A stretch of 64,000 nt of DNA from Bog-950 sp964493695 (GTDB lineage: Bacteria > Bacteroidota > Bacteroidia > Chitinophagales > LD1), in NCBI GenBank assembly GCA_964493695.1, contig CAZBPG010000006.1, forward strand, positions 1 to 64,000, written 5' to 3'. Under the pieces are notes generated by a model that searched no databases, was not told the origin of the DNA, and was given only the letters and a program-made list of their open reading frames with translations. Shown here in pieces: positions 17,921 to 27,200 of this stretch (positions are counted from its first letter, which is position 1; the number at the start of each line of letters is the position of its first letter). A program made the translations under genes and the position numbers.

Positions 17921-18133
17921 ATGAATATTGAAATAAAGAAGCGGGAAATAAAAGCGGAAATAGAAAATTTGCAGGATGAAAAAGTGTTGTGGGCTATTGC
18001 GCGTTTGTTGCATTTAGACGATGAGGGAGAAGTGCCGGAGTGGCATAAAGAGATAGTTCGCGAACGGGTAGAGAGATATGAAAAAGGCGATGGCAAAATG
18101 CTTAACTGGGACGAAGTGCAAAAGAAGTTATGA
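17921..18133 (+). CDS. antitoxin, addiction-module component family
   Basis: A 70-aa acidic and basic helical protein containing LLHLDDEGEVPEWHKEIVRE, followed by RVERYEKGDGKMLNWDEV. That tail is the pattern of the putative addiction-module component family, whose members neutralise ParE/RelE toxins encoded right after them. Its last four bases overlap the toxin start (ATGA at 18130-18133). The module is inserted between copies A and B of the T9SS gene 3' end. Confidence 0.88.
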   Translation: MNIEIKKREIKAEIENLQDEKVLWAIARLLHLDDEGEVPEWHKEIVRERVERYEKGDGKMLNWDEVQKKL

Positions 18134-18438
18134 ATTACGCCATTGAAATTACACCGGAAGCCGAAGTTGAAATTACAAACACAAAAAATTGGTACGAGGA
18201 ACAACAGGTGGGCTTAGGCGAAAGTTTTGTGGAAACCTTGCGGGAACATATCAGCTTATTAAAAACAAACAATCCTGAACACAAAATAGTTTTTGACGAT
18301 TTGAGAAGAGTGTTGGTGAAACGCTTTCCATACGTTGTTTACTACAAACGATATGAAGAAACAAAAACAATAAAAATATTTGCCGTTTTGCACGACAAGA
18401 GAGATACTGGTTTTCTGAAACAAAAAGTTAAACCTTAA
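18130..18438 (+). CDS. RelE/ParE superfamily toxin
   Basis: A 102-aa protein starting MNYAIEITPEAEVEI, then WYEEQQVGLGESFVETLREHI and RRVLVKRFPYVVYYKRYEE, ending in AVLHDKRDTGFLKQK. This is the ParE/RelE fold with the typical 'YYEEQ..GLG..F' helix and 'RFPYVVYY' strand. It would act as gyrase poison or ribosome-dependent mRNA interferase; the sequence does not say which. It is coupled by ATGA overlap to the antitoxin. All conserved positions I look for are present, so it is probably active. Confidence 0.9.
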   Translation: MNYAIEITPEAEVEITNTKNWYEEQQVGLGESFVETLREHISLLKTNNPEHKIVFDDLRRVLVKRFPYVVYYKRYEETKTIKIFAVLHDKRDTGFLKQKVKP

Positions 18439-18482
18439 CCGCACGTTGAAAAAGCAGAACATAATTTATTTGAAATGATAAG

Positions 18483-18577
18483 AAGAAATAAACCTCGGCA
18501 ATGTTGCCAAGGGCATTTACATACTACAATTAAAGGCGGGTACTAACATGGTAAACCGGAAAATTGAAGTGAATTGA
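18483..18577 (+). pseudogene. orphan 3' end of a T9SS sorting domain (copy B)
   Basis: The frame encodes KEINLGNVAKGIYILQLKAG-type residues and ends KIEVN-stop, almost identical to the end of the intact gene at 17559-17653. Nothing upstream continues the frame: the sequence switches directly from the RelE-type toxin trailer. The 3' trailer and terminator are duplicated too. Confidence 0.88.
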
Positions 18578-18600
18578 TTTAATTCCTTAAGCCTCTAAAC

Positions 18601-18630
18601 AAAACCTCGCTATAAGCGGGGTTTTGTTTT
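18601..18630. terminator. bidirectional terminator (copy B)
   Basis: AAAACCTCGCT-AT-AAGCGGGGTTTT hairpin flanked by A-rich and T-rich runs on the two sides. It lies between the orphan sorting-domain end and the convergent PIN/antitoxin pair and can serve both strands. Confidence 0.88.
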
Positions 18631-18654
18631 TGTATTAGCTATTTGCGGTAGGCG

Positions 18655-18822
18655 TTAAGCCTCCTTCTTCACCTTCTTCTTTTTCAATGCATCCATCACC
18701 GGCTTTGCTTTTTTAATGATATAGTCAATTCGTTGGCTTTCCGGCAGACGGAGCAATTCTACGGAAAGCCGTTCTTTTGCTTCCCAAATTTCGAGTTGGG
18801 TTTTTGCGGTATTAGTTTTCAT
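18655..18822 (-). CDS. putative antitoxin of the PIN-domain toxin
   Basis: A 55-aa protein: MKTNTAKTQLEIWEAKERLS, then VELLRLPESQRIDYIIKKAK and a lysine-rich tail. It starts with an ATG inside the last codons of the PIN gene (11-base overlap), so the two are translationally coupled, with the antitoxin second. Short helical 'EIW.AKE' proteins paired in this way with PIN genes are common in Bacteroidota; I infer the antitoxin role from the pairing. The same 3' trailer, with the CGTTAAGCC around its stop codon, survives in copy A at 17732-17741. Confidence 0.75.
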   Translation of the reverse strand: MKTNTAKTQLEIWEAKERLSVELLRLPESQRIDYIIKKAKPVMDALKKKKVKKEA

Positions 18823-19306
18823 AATCCATCAAATCATAAGGTGTAACAATTCGTAATTCGTTCAAATAATTGTTGGCTAAGTTAACCACATTTATTTTCC
18901 GCTCACGGTTTATATTTGCTAAATGCCTGTAGTTCCAACTAACCAGAATATTTATCTGGTTAGTTACCGATACGGCAATATGATAAGCATCCAAAATTTT
19001 CTTAGCAGGAATAATTCCTTCGCTCACATACTTAGCCGCTAACTCATCCAATTCAGTTCGGTTTTGAAGGGAAAGAAATTCTATCGGATAATCGTTCACC
19101 ACTTTCAGCATTTTTTGCTTCCGGTCTTCGTTCGTATTGTTTTCAATTTCAGCTAACACAAACTCCGAAACAAAAACATCATAAACAGACGGACGAATAA
19201 AATCCCGAAAGAACTCAACTGTAATATCTTTTTTATCGGGAGCATCGTCTGCAAACAAAAAACTGATAACCGAAGTATCAAGATAAATTCTAGTACGATT
19301 TAACAT
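18812..19306 (-). CDS. PIN-domain toxin (VapC-like ribonuclease)
   Basis: A 164-aa protein with the acidic residues of the PIN nuclease site: LDTSV near the N-terminus (Asp), EFVLAEIEN (Glu), and DAYHIA (Asp), followed by ILVSWNYRHLAN. PIN toxins cut tRNA or rRNA and use Mg2+ held by these acids. It is followed with overlap by a 55-aa probable antitoxin. A broken copy of the gene's middle lies at 17740-17853. Together with the flanking T9SS ends it forms the second cassette of the mosaic. Confidence 0.9.
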   Translation of the reverse strand: MLNRTRIYLDTSVISFLFADDAPDKKDITVEFFRDFIRPSVYDVFVSEFVLAEIENNTNEDRKQKMLKVVNDYPIEFLSLQNRTELDELAAKYVSEGIIPAKKILDAYHIAVSVTNQINILVSWNYRHLANINRERKINVVNLANNYLNELRIVTPYDLMDYEN

Positions 19307-19382
19307 GCTTCAAAGATAAATCTTATTGGATAAAATTTATGTTGCCGGTTGCATAGAAGATAGGCGTAGTTAAAATTTAACC

Positions 19383-19619
19383 GCCCAACCCAACTCATTC
19401 TCCGGCAATTTCATTCTAAGTTTTGAAACAACATAAACTGAAAACATCGAACTAAAAGTGTTTGATATAATGGGGCGTGTTATAAAAGAAGAACAACCGA
19501 TAAAAATTGCAGGCACCTATACAAAAGAAATAAACCTTGGCAATGTTGCCAAAGGCATTTACATACTGCAATTAAAGGCTGGGGCTAACTTGGCAAACCG
19601 GAAAATTGAAGTGAATTGA
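19383..19619 (+). pseudogene. orphan T9SS sorting domain (copy C)
   Basis: The frame encodes a nearly complete sorting domain: PNSFSGNFILSFETT, an in-frame TAA, then IELKVFDIMGRVIKEEQ, GTYTKEINLGNVAKGIYIL and a final KIEVN-stop. The TAA is one substitution or slip away from a lysine codon. No signal peptide or protein body precedes it. It is more diverged from copy A in the middle than at the 3' end, suggesting a separate paralogous gene whose body was lost or gene conversion at the end. Confidence 0.88.
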
Positions 19620-19641
19620 TTTAACTAACTCAAAAACAAAG

Positions 19642-19676
19642 AACCCCGCACCTAAAAAGTGCGGGGTTTTGTTATT
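19642..19676. terminator. terminator of copy C
   Basis: AACCCCGCAC-CTAAAAA-GTGCGGGGTT followed by TTGTTATT. It shares the CCCCGC/GCGGGG core with neighbouring terminators but has a longer stem. Confidence 0.9.
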
Positions 19677-19715
19677 ACTCAGCAGAAGAATTATATTTGA
19701 TGGAAAATAAAGAAT

Positions 19716-19973
19716 ATGTCAGCGTTGGAATTGCAGGTTTATGAACTTTTCAAAAAGCGCTTTAGCGAAGAGGAAGCTAAAACGGTAATCCAGTATTTTG
19801 AAGCTAAAACCGAAGAGAAAATACAACAGAAGAGGGACATCTTTTTAACTAAAGATGATAAAGTAGATTTGATTGACAGAATCAACAAGTCAAAAGTTGA
19901 AACAATAGTTTGGATAGTAGGAACCGGAGTAGTGCAGTTTATGTTATCTATTTTGGCAAAAAAGTTTATGTAA
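19716..19973 (+). CDS. small coiled-coil membrane protein of unknown function
   Basis: An 85-aa protein: a helical N-terminal part (LELQVYELFKKRFSEEEAKT, EAKTEEKIQQKRD), a charged LTKDDKVDLIDRI segment, and one C-terminal membrane helix (ETIVWIVGTGVVQFMLSILA). The layout is like the small CCDC90/DUF1640-type proteins that are frequent in Bacteroidota. It has its own terminator at 20025. Function is unknown. The location at the right edge of the TA mosaic may be chance. Confidence 0.75.
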   Translation: MSALELQVYELFKKRFSEEEAKTVIQYFEAKTEEKIQQKRDIFLTKDDKVDLIDRINKSKVETIVWIVGTGVVQFMLSILAKKFM

Positions 19974-20024
19974 ATTATTGCCCCAACCCGATAGTTTTTG
20001 CTTGTGCAGCAAGTTAAATAATAG

Positions 20025-20055
20025 AACCCCGCAAAAAAGCGGGGTTTTGTTTTTT
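20025..20055. terminator. terminator of the 85-aa protein gene
   Basis: AACCCCGC-AAAAAA-GCGGGGTT followed by TTGTTTTTT. It is the fourth CCCCGC-core hairpin within 2.4 kb. Confidence 0.9.
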
Positions 20056-20144
20056 AAAAATTACCCCAAAAAACACAAAATATTTTTAACCCCACACAAT
20101 AATATTTTAAAGGTGCGTTTTAGTATCAAATAAAATACAAAACG

Positions 20145-20381
20145 ATGGAACAAACCTCTACTCAAGACCTTTTAATTCTTCACGCTTACGGAGAAACTAC
20201 TCTTGAACAAAGAGAGTTTTTAGCCACTCAACTCGCCAACGATGAAAGCCTTCAGGAAGAACTGATGGAAATAATCCGCACCAAACGCGAATTGACTGCT
20301 CAAATGAAAAGCCCGAGCGAAACTTCGGTGCGTATTATTATGGAGCACAGCTACAAAACGGAGCATCTGCAGGAGATTTAA
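20145..20381 (+). CDS. small acidic protein of unknown function
   Basis: A 78-aa soluble protein beginning MEQTSTQDLLILHAYGETTL, with two predicted helices (EFLATQLANDESLQEELMEI) and the ending SVRIIMEHSYKTEHLQEI. I have seen similar small proteins in many Bacteroidota, where they look like short anti-sigma-factor-like or regulatory proteins, but no function is established and no cysteine or histidine metal site is present. It stands alone, with a perfect 18-bp terminator downstream. Confidence 0.75.
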   Translation: MEQTSTQDLLILHAYGETTLEQREFLATQLANDESLQEELMEIIRTKRELTAQMKSPSETSVRIIMEHSYKTEHLQEI

Positions 20382-20410
20382 ACAGCAGCTTCTCTCAAAA
20401 AAACTTTAAT

Positions 20411-20458
20411 ACCGATGTAGATTCTAAAGTTTTAGAATCTACATCGGTGTTTTGTTTT
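20411..20458. terminator. long perfect terminator hairpin
   Basis: ACCGATGTAGATTCTAAA (20411-20428) pairs perfectly over 18 bp with 20431-20448 around a two-base loop, followed by GTTTTGTTTT. It ends the 78-aa protein gene. Confidence 0.93.
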
Positions 20459-20510
20459 CAGGTAAAAATTAAATTCCTACTTTTAGTTTCACACTAACTA
20501 AACCAGGGCT

Positions 20511-21824
20511 ATGAAGATTTTAACCCGTTTCCGTTTTTTCAACATGTTACTTGTTGTTGTCTTTTTCTCCATCAGTTCATGCTGCAAGAAAGAACACGAT
20601 GAACCTATAAACCATTGCAAAACGCTTCATCCTGTTGTTTTCATTCACGGGTATCTGGCTTCGGGCGATACCTGGGCAAATCAGGTGATGCGCTTTACTT
20701 CAAATGCTTACTGCGATAATCTTCTATACGCTTACGACTGGAACAGCGTTGGCGGCAGCAGTAATCAGGCTTTATTAGATGCTTTCATTGATACCGTTTT
20801 AGCACGAACCGGGGCTACACAGGTAGATTTGGTGGGGCATTCCGCAGGCGGAGGTTACGGATACGCCTATTGCGAGGACACCACACGGGCAAAAAAAGTA
20901 GCGCACTATGTGCATATCGGAAGCAGTTCTCAATCTTCACCGGCAGGAGCAAACGATGAAGTGCCTACTCTTTGTATTTCATCTGCCGATGACGCAGTTG
21001 CAGGAGCAACCAGTATTACGGGCGCCACCAACATTACCATAGCCGGTAAAGACCATTATCAGATTGCCACCGGTGCAGAAACTTTTACCGAGCTTTATAA
21101 ATTCTTCAACAGCGGGCAAGTTCCGGTTACTTCTTCTATAACCCCAAAAGCCGAGATAACTGTTTCGGGCAAAACAGTTACACTTGGCGAAAATGCACCG
21201 CATAACGGTGCCACTATTCATATTTATGAACTAAATCCCGACAACGGCTCCCGTTTGTCTTCTTCTCCAAGTTTTACTTTAACAGCCGATGTACAGGGAG
21301 TTTGGGGTCCGCAGAAAATTAAACCGGATACTAAATACGAGTTTGAAGTAACAAGCAATGTCAGCGGTGACCGGGTGATTCATTATTACCGCGAAGGTTT
21401 CACACATACTAATCCATTGGTTTATCTGCGCACTATTCCAACTTCCGGTCTTGCCGGAACTTTGTTGTCAAGCCTTTCTGATAACGATAATCAAAGTGTG
21501 CTGGCAGTATTTACAGCCAACCAGGCAACCGTTGCAGGGCGCGATTCGCTGGTGGTTGATAATGTAGTACTCTCTACTACTGCTATCACACCTGCTTCCA
21601 AAACTATCATCGCTATGTTTTTGTTTGACGCAAATAACAATCAACAAAGTGACTATACCGTGCCCGGTTTGTTTGGAATTCTCCCCACCTTTTTAACCTC
21701 CCGCGATATGTACTTTCAAACTTCTACCGCTTACGCAATTCCATTGCGTTTTAACGGGCGAAGTTTGCACGTACCAAATCTAAAATCGCAGTCAGATGGG
21801 GTAATTGTAGCTGTGTTTGACTGA
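20511..21824 (+). CDS. secreted lipase-like alpha/beta hydrolase lipoprotein
   Basis: A 437-aa protein with a lipoprotein signal (MLLVVVFFSISSCC). The hydrolase part spans about residues 40-205: PVVFIHGYLASGDTW (oxyanion region), VDLVGHSAGG with the nucleophile Ser, CISSADDAVAG supplying the Asp, and IAGKDHYQIA supplying the His. This matches class I/II bacterial lipases such as LipA-type enzymes. Residues 210-437 are beta-rich and bind or anchor, function unknown. It would hydrolyse esters outside the cell or at the outer membrane. It stands alone before recA. Confidence 0.85.
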   Translation: MKILTRFRFFNMLLVVVFFSISSCCKKEHDEPINHCKTLHPVVFIHGYLASGDTWANQVMRFTSNAYCDNLLYAYDWNSVGGSSNQALLDAFIDTVLARTGATQVDLVGHSAGGGYGYAYCEDTTRAKKVAHYVHIGSSSQSSPAGANDEVPTLCISSADDAVAGATSITGATNITIAGKDHYQIATGAETFTELYKFFNSGQVPVTSSITPKAEITVSGKTVTLGENAPHNGATIHIYELNPDNGSRLSSSPSFTLTADVQGVWGPQKIKPDTKYEFEVTSNVSGDRVIHYYREGFTHTNPLVYLRTIPTSGLAGTLLSSLSDNDNQSVLAVFTANQATVAGRDSLVVDNVVLSTTAITPASKTIIAMFLFDANNNQQSDYTVPGLFGILPTFLTSRDMYFQTSTAYAIPLRFNGRSLHVPNLKSQSDGVIVAVFD

Positions 21825-21872
21825 TATGCTAAATATTAAGCTAAATATTTTAGTTTTATTAAAAAAGAAGTT

Positions 21873-21880
21873 TAGGTTTG
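21873..21880 (+). promoter_or_regulatory. TAnnTTTG promoter box of recA
   Basis: TAGGTTTG followed by C fits the Bacteroidota -7 element TAnnTTTGC. It lies 29 bases before the recA ATG. A TTG at the expected -33 position is not visible. Confidence 0.5.
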
Positions 21881-21909
21881 CATTACATAATCATTTTAAA
21901 ATCTAAAAC

Positions 21910-22953
21910 ATGAACAAGATGGCAGACGAAAGAAAAGAAAAAATGAAGGCTCTTCAACTTACATTAGACAAGTTGGACAAGTCTTATGGCAAGGGTACTA
22001 TTATGAAACTGGGCGATAGCAAAGTGATGGGCGTGGAAGCAATTCCTACCGGTTCACTTGGTTTGGATATTGCCCTTGGAATTGGTGGCTTGCCAAAAGG
22101 AAGGGTGGTTGAAATTTACGGACCTGAATCTTCCGGAAAAACAACCCTGGCAATACAGGCAATTGCACATTGCCAGAAAGCCGGAGGCATTGCTGCCTTT
22201 ATTGATGCAGAGCACGCATTCGATAAAGAGTATGCAGTGAAACTGGGAGTAGACGTAAACAATCTCCTTATCTCTCAGCCTGATGATGGTGAGCAGGCAT
22301 TGGATATTACAGAACACTTAATTCGCTCCGGTGCAATTGACATTATAGTTATTGACTCCGTTGCTGCTCTCGTACCGCGCGGAGAGTTGGAAGGAGAAAT
22401 GGGCGAAAGCAAAATGGGCTTGCACGCAAGATTGATGAGTCAGGCACTGAGAAAACTTACGGGAACAATTTCTAAAACAGGTTGTTGCTGTATTTTCATC
22501 AATCAGTTGCGCGAAAAAATTGGTGTGATGTTCGGAAACCCGGAAACCACTACCGGTGGTAACGCTTTGAAATTTTATGCTTCGGTGCGCCTGGATATCC
22601 GCAGAATTGGCCAACTGAAAGAAGGTGATGCGATAACCGGTAACCGTACCCGCGTAAAAGTGGTGAAGAACAAAATGGCTCCGCCATTCCGCACTTGCGA
22701 GTTCGACATTATGTATGGTCAGGGAGTTTCGAAAAACGGAGAAATAATTGACATGGGCAGCGAACTTGGTGTGCTGCAAAAAAGTGGCTCATGGTACAGT
22801 TACGAAGGAACAAAACTCGGCCAGGGTCGCGATGGCGTAAAACAGATGCTGGACGACAATCCGGGGCTATCTGCCGAAATTGAAACGAAGATTAAAACTA
22901 AAGTAATGGCTGGAGTTGAGGTAGTGAAAGTAGAAGAACCCGAAGAAGCTTAG
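21910..22953 (+). CDS. recA: recombinase RecA
   Basis: A 347-aa recombinase that forms filaments on single-stranded DNA and drives homologous recombination and the SOS response. Walker A is GPESSGKTT, Walker B is IDIIVIDSVAALVPR, loop L1 includes EGEMGESKMGLHARLMSQAL (about residue 160) and L2 includes FGNPETTTGGNALKFY. Length and start are normal; an in-frame ATG three codons in is an alternative. It has its own promoter box and terminator. Confidence 0.99.
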   Translation: MNKMADERKEKMKALQLTLDKLDKSYGKGTIMKLGDSKVMGVEAIPTGSLGLDIALGIGGLPKGRVVEIYGPESSGKTTLAIQAIAHCQKAGGIAAFIDAEHAFDKEYAVKLGVDVNNLLISQPDDGEQALDITEHLIRSGAIDIIVIDSVAALVPRGELEGEMGESKMGLHARLMSQALRKLTGTISKTGCCCIFINQLREKIGVMFGNPETTTGGNALKFYASVRLDIRRIGQLKEGDAITGNRTRVKVVKNKMAPPFRTCEFDIMYGQGVSKNGEIIDMGSELGVLQKSGSWYSYEGTKLGQGRDGVKQMLDDNPGLSAEIETKIKTKVMAGVEVVKVEEPEEA

Positions 22954-22980
22954 TTTTATATTCATACAAACACACAAATT

Positions 22981-23009
22981 AAATCCGCTCTCGTCAGCGG
23001 ATTTTTTGT
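22981..23009. terminator. recA terminator
   Basis: AAATCCGCT-CTCGTC-AGCGGATTT followed by TTTTGTTTT, directly after recA. Confidence 0.92.
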
Positions 23010-23085
23010 TTTACTTTGGGGAACAAACTCACTCAAATGAAACCGAAGGTTCATGAATTCCCTTTTATTAAAAAAACAAACAAGC

Positions 23086-24234
23086 ATGAATAAAAAACTT
23101 CTACTTCTTTTCACTGCATTCATTCTTTCATCTCCATTATTTGCGATTACGCTTACATTGAACATGAATTATGAAAACACCAACCGCAGTTTTCTGATTC
23201 ATTTTCCTCCGGGGTTTACCAACTTACAGCATCTGCCACTTGTTTTCAATTTACATGGCTTGGGTTCAGATGGCGCGCAGGAGGAGTTTTATTCACGAAT
23301 GAGCGAAACTTCCGATGCCAATAATTTTTTGGTTTGTTACCCGAACGGCATTGGCAACTCCTGGAATTCGGGTTTTCAAATGCCTTACAACAGTTCACCG
23401 GATGATGTGGGTTTTATTTCAAAAATCATTGACACGCTCTATACGCTTTACAATATTGATTTGACCCGCGTTTACTCCTGCGGAATGAGCAACGGTGGGT
23501 TCCAAAGCTATCGGTTAGCGTGTGATTTGGAGAACCGAATTGCTGCCATTGCTTCTGTAACCGGAAGCACAACTGAACTTACCGCTTTCAATTGCACACT
23601 ATCGCGCAAAGTTCCTGTTTTGCAAATTCACGGAACTGCCGACCCGCTGGTTCCTTATTCGGGACAAACCGGTGTTAAATCTCAGGAAGACAATATCGGT
23701 TTTTGGCTGGGCAAAAACAGTTGCGGCAACATGAATGACACTTTGCATTATTCCGACATTGATCCGAATGACAGTTCCACAGTTGAAAGAATCCGATACT
23801 TGAATTGCGCTAGTGGTACAGAAGTCTGGTTCTACAAAGTTACGGGTGGCGGCCATACCTGGCCCAACGCGTATATCAATTATATCTACGGACCAACCAA
23901 CCGCGACTTTGATGCCTCGCAGGAGATTTGGGATTTCTTTAACCGCTTTACTTTAAATGGACCGGTTGGTTTAAATGAAATTGAGAAGAGTGAAAATGAT
24001 ATGAAAGTTTTTCCGAATCCAAGCGAAGGAAATTTCAAATTGCGAATTGACAATTTCGAATTTGAAAAGCAGTTGAGTGTTATTGTTTTTGATTTAAGCG
24101 GCAGAAAAATTTTAGAGCAGAACGTTTCCTCTCCTTCAACAGAGTTAAATTTAACTGCGAATGAAAACGGAATCTACTTTCTGAAGATGGAGGGCAGTAT
24201 TTCTTCCGCAACAAAGAAAATTGTAAAACAATGA
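23086..24234 (+). CDS. T9SS-exported PHB-depolymerase/feruloyl-esterase-like hydrolase
   Basis: A 382-aa secreted esterase. After a signal peptide (LLLLFTAFILSSPLFA) comes an LpqC-like alpha/beta hydrolase: PLVFNLHGLGSDG (oxyanion region), YSCGMSNGGFQSYRL with nucleophile Ser, LQIHGTADPLVPYSG with the Asp, and GGGHTWP with the His. The C-terminal 75 residues are a T9SS sorting domain (KVFPNPSEGNFKLRI to KKIVKQ). I chose the ATG at 23086 because the upstream ATG would bury the signal peptide. Its stop overlaps the next start (ATGA), so it is co-translated with the large SprB-repeat protein. Confidence 0.9.
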   Translation: MNKKLLLLFTAFILSSPLFAITLTLNMNYENTNRSFLIHFPPGFTNLQHLPLVFNLHGLGSDGAQEEFYSRMSETSDANNFLVCYPNGIGNSWNSGFQMPYNSSPDDVGFISKIIDTLYTLYNIDLTRVYSCGMSNGGFQSYRLACDLENRIAAIASVTGSTTELTAFNCTLSRKVPVLQIHGTADPLVPYSGQTGVKSQEDNIGFWLGKNSCGNMNDTLHYSDIDPNDSSTVERIRYLNCASGTEVWFYKVTGGGHTWPNAYINYIYGPTNRDFDASQEIWDFFNRFTLNGPVGLNEIEKSENDMKVFPNPSEGNFKLRIDNFEFEKQLSVIVFDLSGRKILEQNVSSPSTELNLTANENGIYFLKMEGSISSATKKIVKQ

Positions 24235-27200
24235 ACCGATTAAAATCCCCATTTGTAGTTTTTGCAACTGTCTTCTGCTTTTTTACGCACGCCAGCGAAC
24301 CCTCCCAATTAAAACTGGTTAAAAATCTCGGTCAGCAGCATCCAAATGTTTTGTATTCAACTGAGCTGACCGGAGGCGCGCTTTTTATGGAGCGCGATGC
24401 GCTTACTTATGTTTTTTACAACGAAACCGACCTTGCAAAAATTGATGAATACCTGCACCATTGCGATTATCTGAATCCTGAAAAAGGAGCATGTCCGTTA
24501 CTTCGCGGCCATGCCTACAAAGTTTATTTTGAAAATGCAAACACCAGCCCCGAAATTTCCGAAGCCGGAAAACTGAACGGGCATTACAATTATTTTTTCG
24601 GACACGAAGAATCGAAGTGGGCGGGTAATGTTCCGCTTTTCAAAGAAGTTACTTACAAAAACATTTATTCCGGAATTGATTTGAAGGTTTACAGTGCAGG
24701 CACAAATCCCAAGTACGATTTTGTTGTCCATCCTTCTGCCAATGCAACGGATATTGTTTTGAATTTCGAAGCAACCAACGGCTTGGAAATTCAGAACGGC
24801 AATCTCAAAATAAAAACTTCGGTAACCGATATTGTTGAACAACAACCATTCGCCTATCAGATTATTGACGGAGTGAAAAAAGAAGTTGCCTGCAATTTTC
24901 ATTTGAGCGGAAGCGAAATTTCATTTCAGTTTCCGAACAGTTACAACAAGCAGTTCGATTTAATTATCGACCCCGTAATTATTGCAAGTACCTATTCGGG
25001 AACTACCTACCGCGCGTATGCACACACCGCTACTTACGATGATGCGGGAAATATTTATTCGGCCGGTCGTGCATTTTCAGTAAACGTAAACGGAAGCGGT
25101 GCGGGTTATCCGGCAACGCTTGGCGCATTTCAAACTTCGCATGCCGGAGGTTTTCAGGATATATGTGTGAGCAAATACAATGCTGATGCTTCGCAATTGT
25201 TGTGGGCAACTTACATTGGAGGAAGTTTGCAGGAGCAGCCGCACAGCTTGGTGGTTGATGCCAATCAGCAGTTGTACATTTACGGAACTTCCAACTCGGC
25301 AAATTATCCGGTAACCGCAGGCGCGTATCAAATGCAAAACCTTACGGATAATTTCGGAAATCATTTGAACGATATTATAGTAACGAAACTGAATGCCGCG
25401 GGCGCTGCGCTTATCGGTTCAACTTATGTTGGCGGAAGAACCGAGAATGACGGCATTAACTGGAGCAGCGTGCAGCGTTACTATGGCGATTATTTTAAAG
25501 GAGAAATTGTAATTGATTCCACCGGCAATGCGTACGTGGCGAGTTATACACGCGCCACTGATTTTCCGGCTACAGCCGGAGCTTTGCAGCAAACATACAG
25601 TGGCGGTTATCAGGACGGAGTAATTTTTAAACTCAACAGCAACATGACGGGTTTGCAATGGGCAACTTTTTATGGCGGTCCCGCTGAAGACGCCTGTTAC
25701 AGTTTGAAGTTAGATGCAAGCGGAAATATTTTTGTAACGGGCGCAATTTCAAGCAATGTGCTCACCAACACTTCGGGAACCGTTCACACCGGTTTTATTG
25801 GCGGGCTGTTCGATGCATTTATTTCGCACATCAGCGCGAACGGACAAACGGTTTTGAAATCTACCTACTTTGGTTCTGTTAATGAAGAGCAGGCGTATCT
25901 TCTCGACTTAGATGCCACCGGAAACGTTTACATTTTCGGAGCCACACCGAATTCTTCCATCACTGCCACACCGGGCGCATATCAGGGAGCAATGAGCCGT
26001 TCTTACATAGCAAAACTGAAACCGGCTTTAGATTCGGTATGTTTCATTTCCACGTTTAACGAGTTGGCGCCAACCGCGTTAATGGTAGATGAGTGCAATT
26101 ACATTTATGCAGCAGGGCATGGCGGACTGAACACGAGCATCGGAACGCTTTCGGGGTTACAAACAACTATTGATGCATTTCAAACAGGCAGCGGAGGATT
26201 TTATTTGCTTACGCTTGAACCGGATGCCGTTGCATTAAAGTTCGGTTCATACTATGGTCCTGCCGATTCGCATGTAGATGGCGGCACGTGCCGCTTCAAC
26301 AAACAGGGAATTATTTATCACGCGCTTTGCACAGATAAAACAACCTTGTACACCACAGCGAATGCATTTCATACCACTAATCTTTCGAACGATTTCGACA
26401 ATTGTGTTTTCAAAATAGATTTTCAGGCAGGCAAGGTTAAAGCAGATGCGCTGGCAACTGTTTCGGGAAGTAACGACACCTCTGCTCAAATCAGCAGTTG
26501 CGTTTCACCGCTTTCGGTGCAGTTTATCAACCACTCTGTTAATGCAGCGCAGTATGTATGGTATTTCGGCAATGGCGATTCGTCCGCTTCAGCGCAACCG
26601 CTTTACACCTTCAGCAGCAACGGTTCGTATCAGGCAATGCTGGTTGCCAAAAATTCCGCTACCTGCAATGGTGCAGACACGGCTTACGTCAATATTGATT
26701 TGGGCAGCAGTGTGCAGATGAATATTACTGCTGTAAACACCACATGCAATGTAAATGCAGGAAGTGCGAGCGTACAGGTTACGAGCGGAATTTCTCCGTT
26801 TACATTTTTGTGGAGTAATGGCGGAACTGATTCTGTGATGACGAATCTCGCTTCGGGAAATTATTCCGTTACGGTTACGGCTGCGGACGGATGCTCTGCA
26901 ACTGCAACGGTAACTGTTTCTTCTTCGAACGGTGTTACACTTTCCGCAACATCAACCAATACTACCTGCGGTAATAATAACGGCACAGCAAGTGTTACTG
27001 TAACAACAGGGGCTGTTCCTTTTACTTTTTCGTGGAGCAGCGGAGCAAACACCGCCTCGCTGAATAATCTTTCATCGGGAAATTATTCTGTAACAGTTTC
27101 CGATTTTAACGGGTGCAGTGCAACAGCGAGCGTTACGGTTAATACAAGCAGTGTAAGTGCCGCGGCAATTACCAGCGATAAATCCATTATGTGTTCGGGC

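Noticed and set aside
17400..19676. Integron or insertion sequence in the TA mosaic
   Set aside because: No integrase, transposase, attC-like sites or target-site duplications are visible; the repeats are gene ends and terminators.
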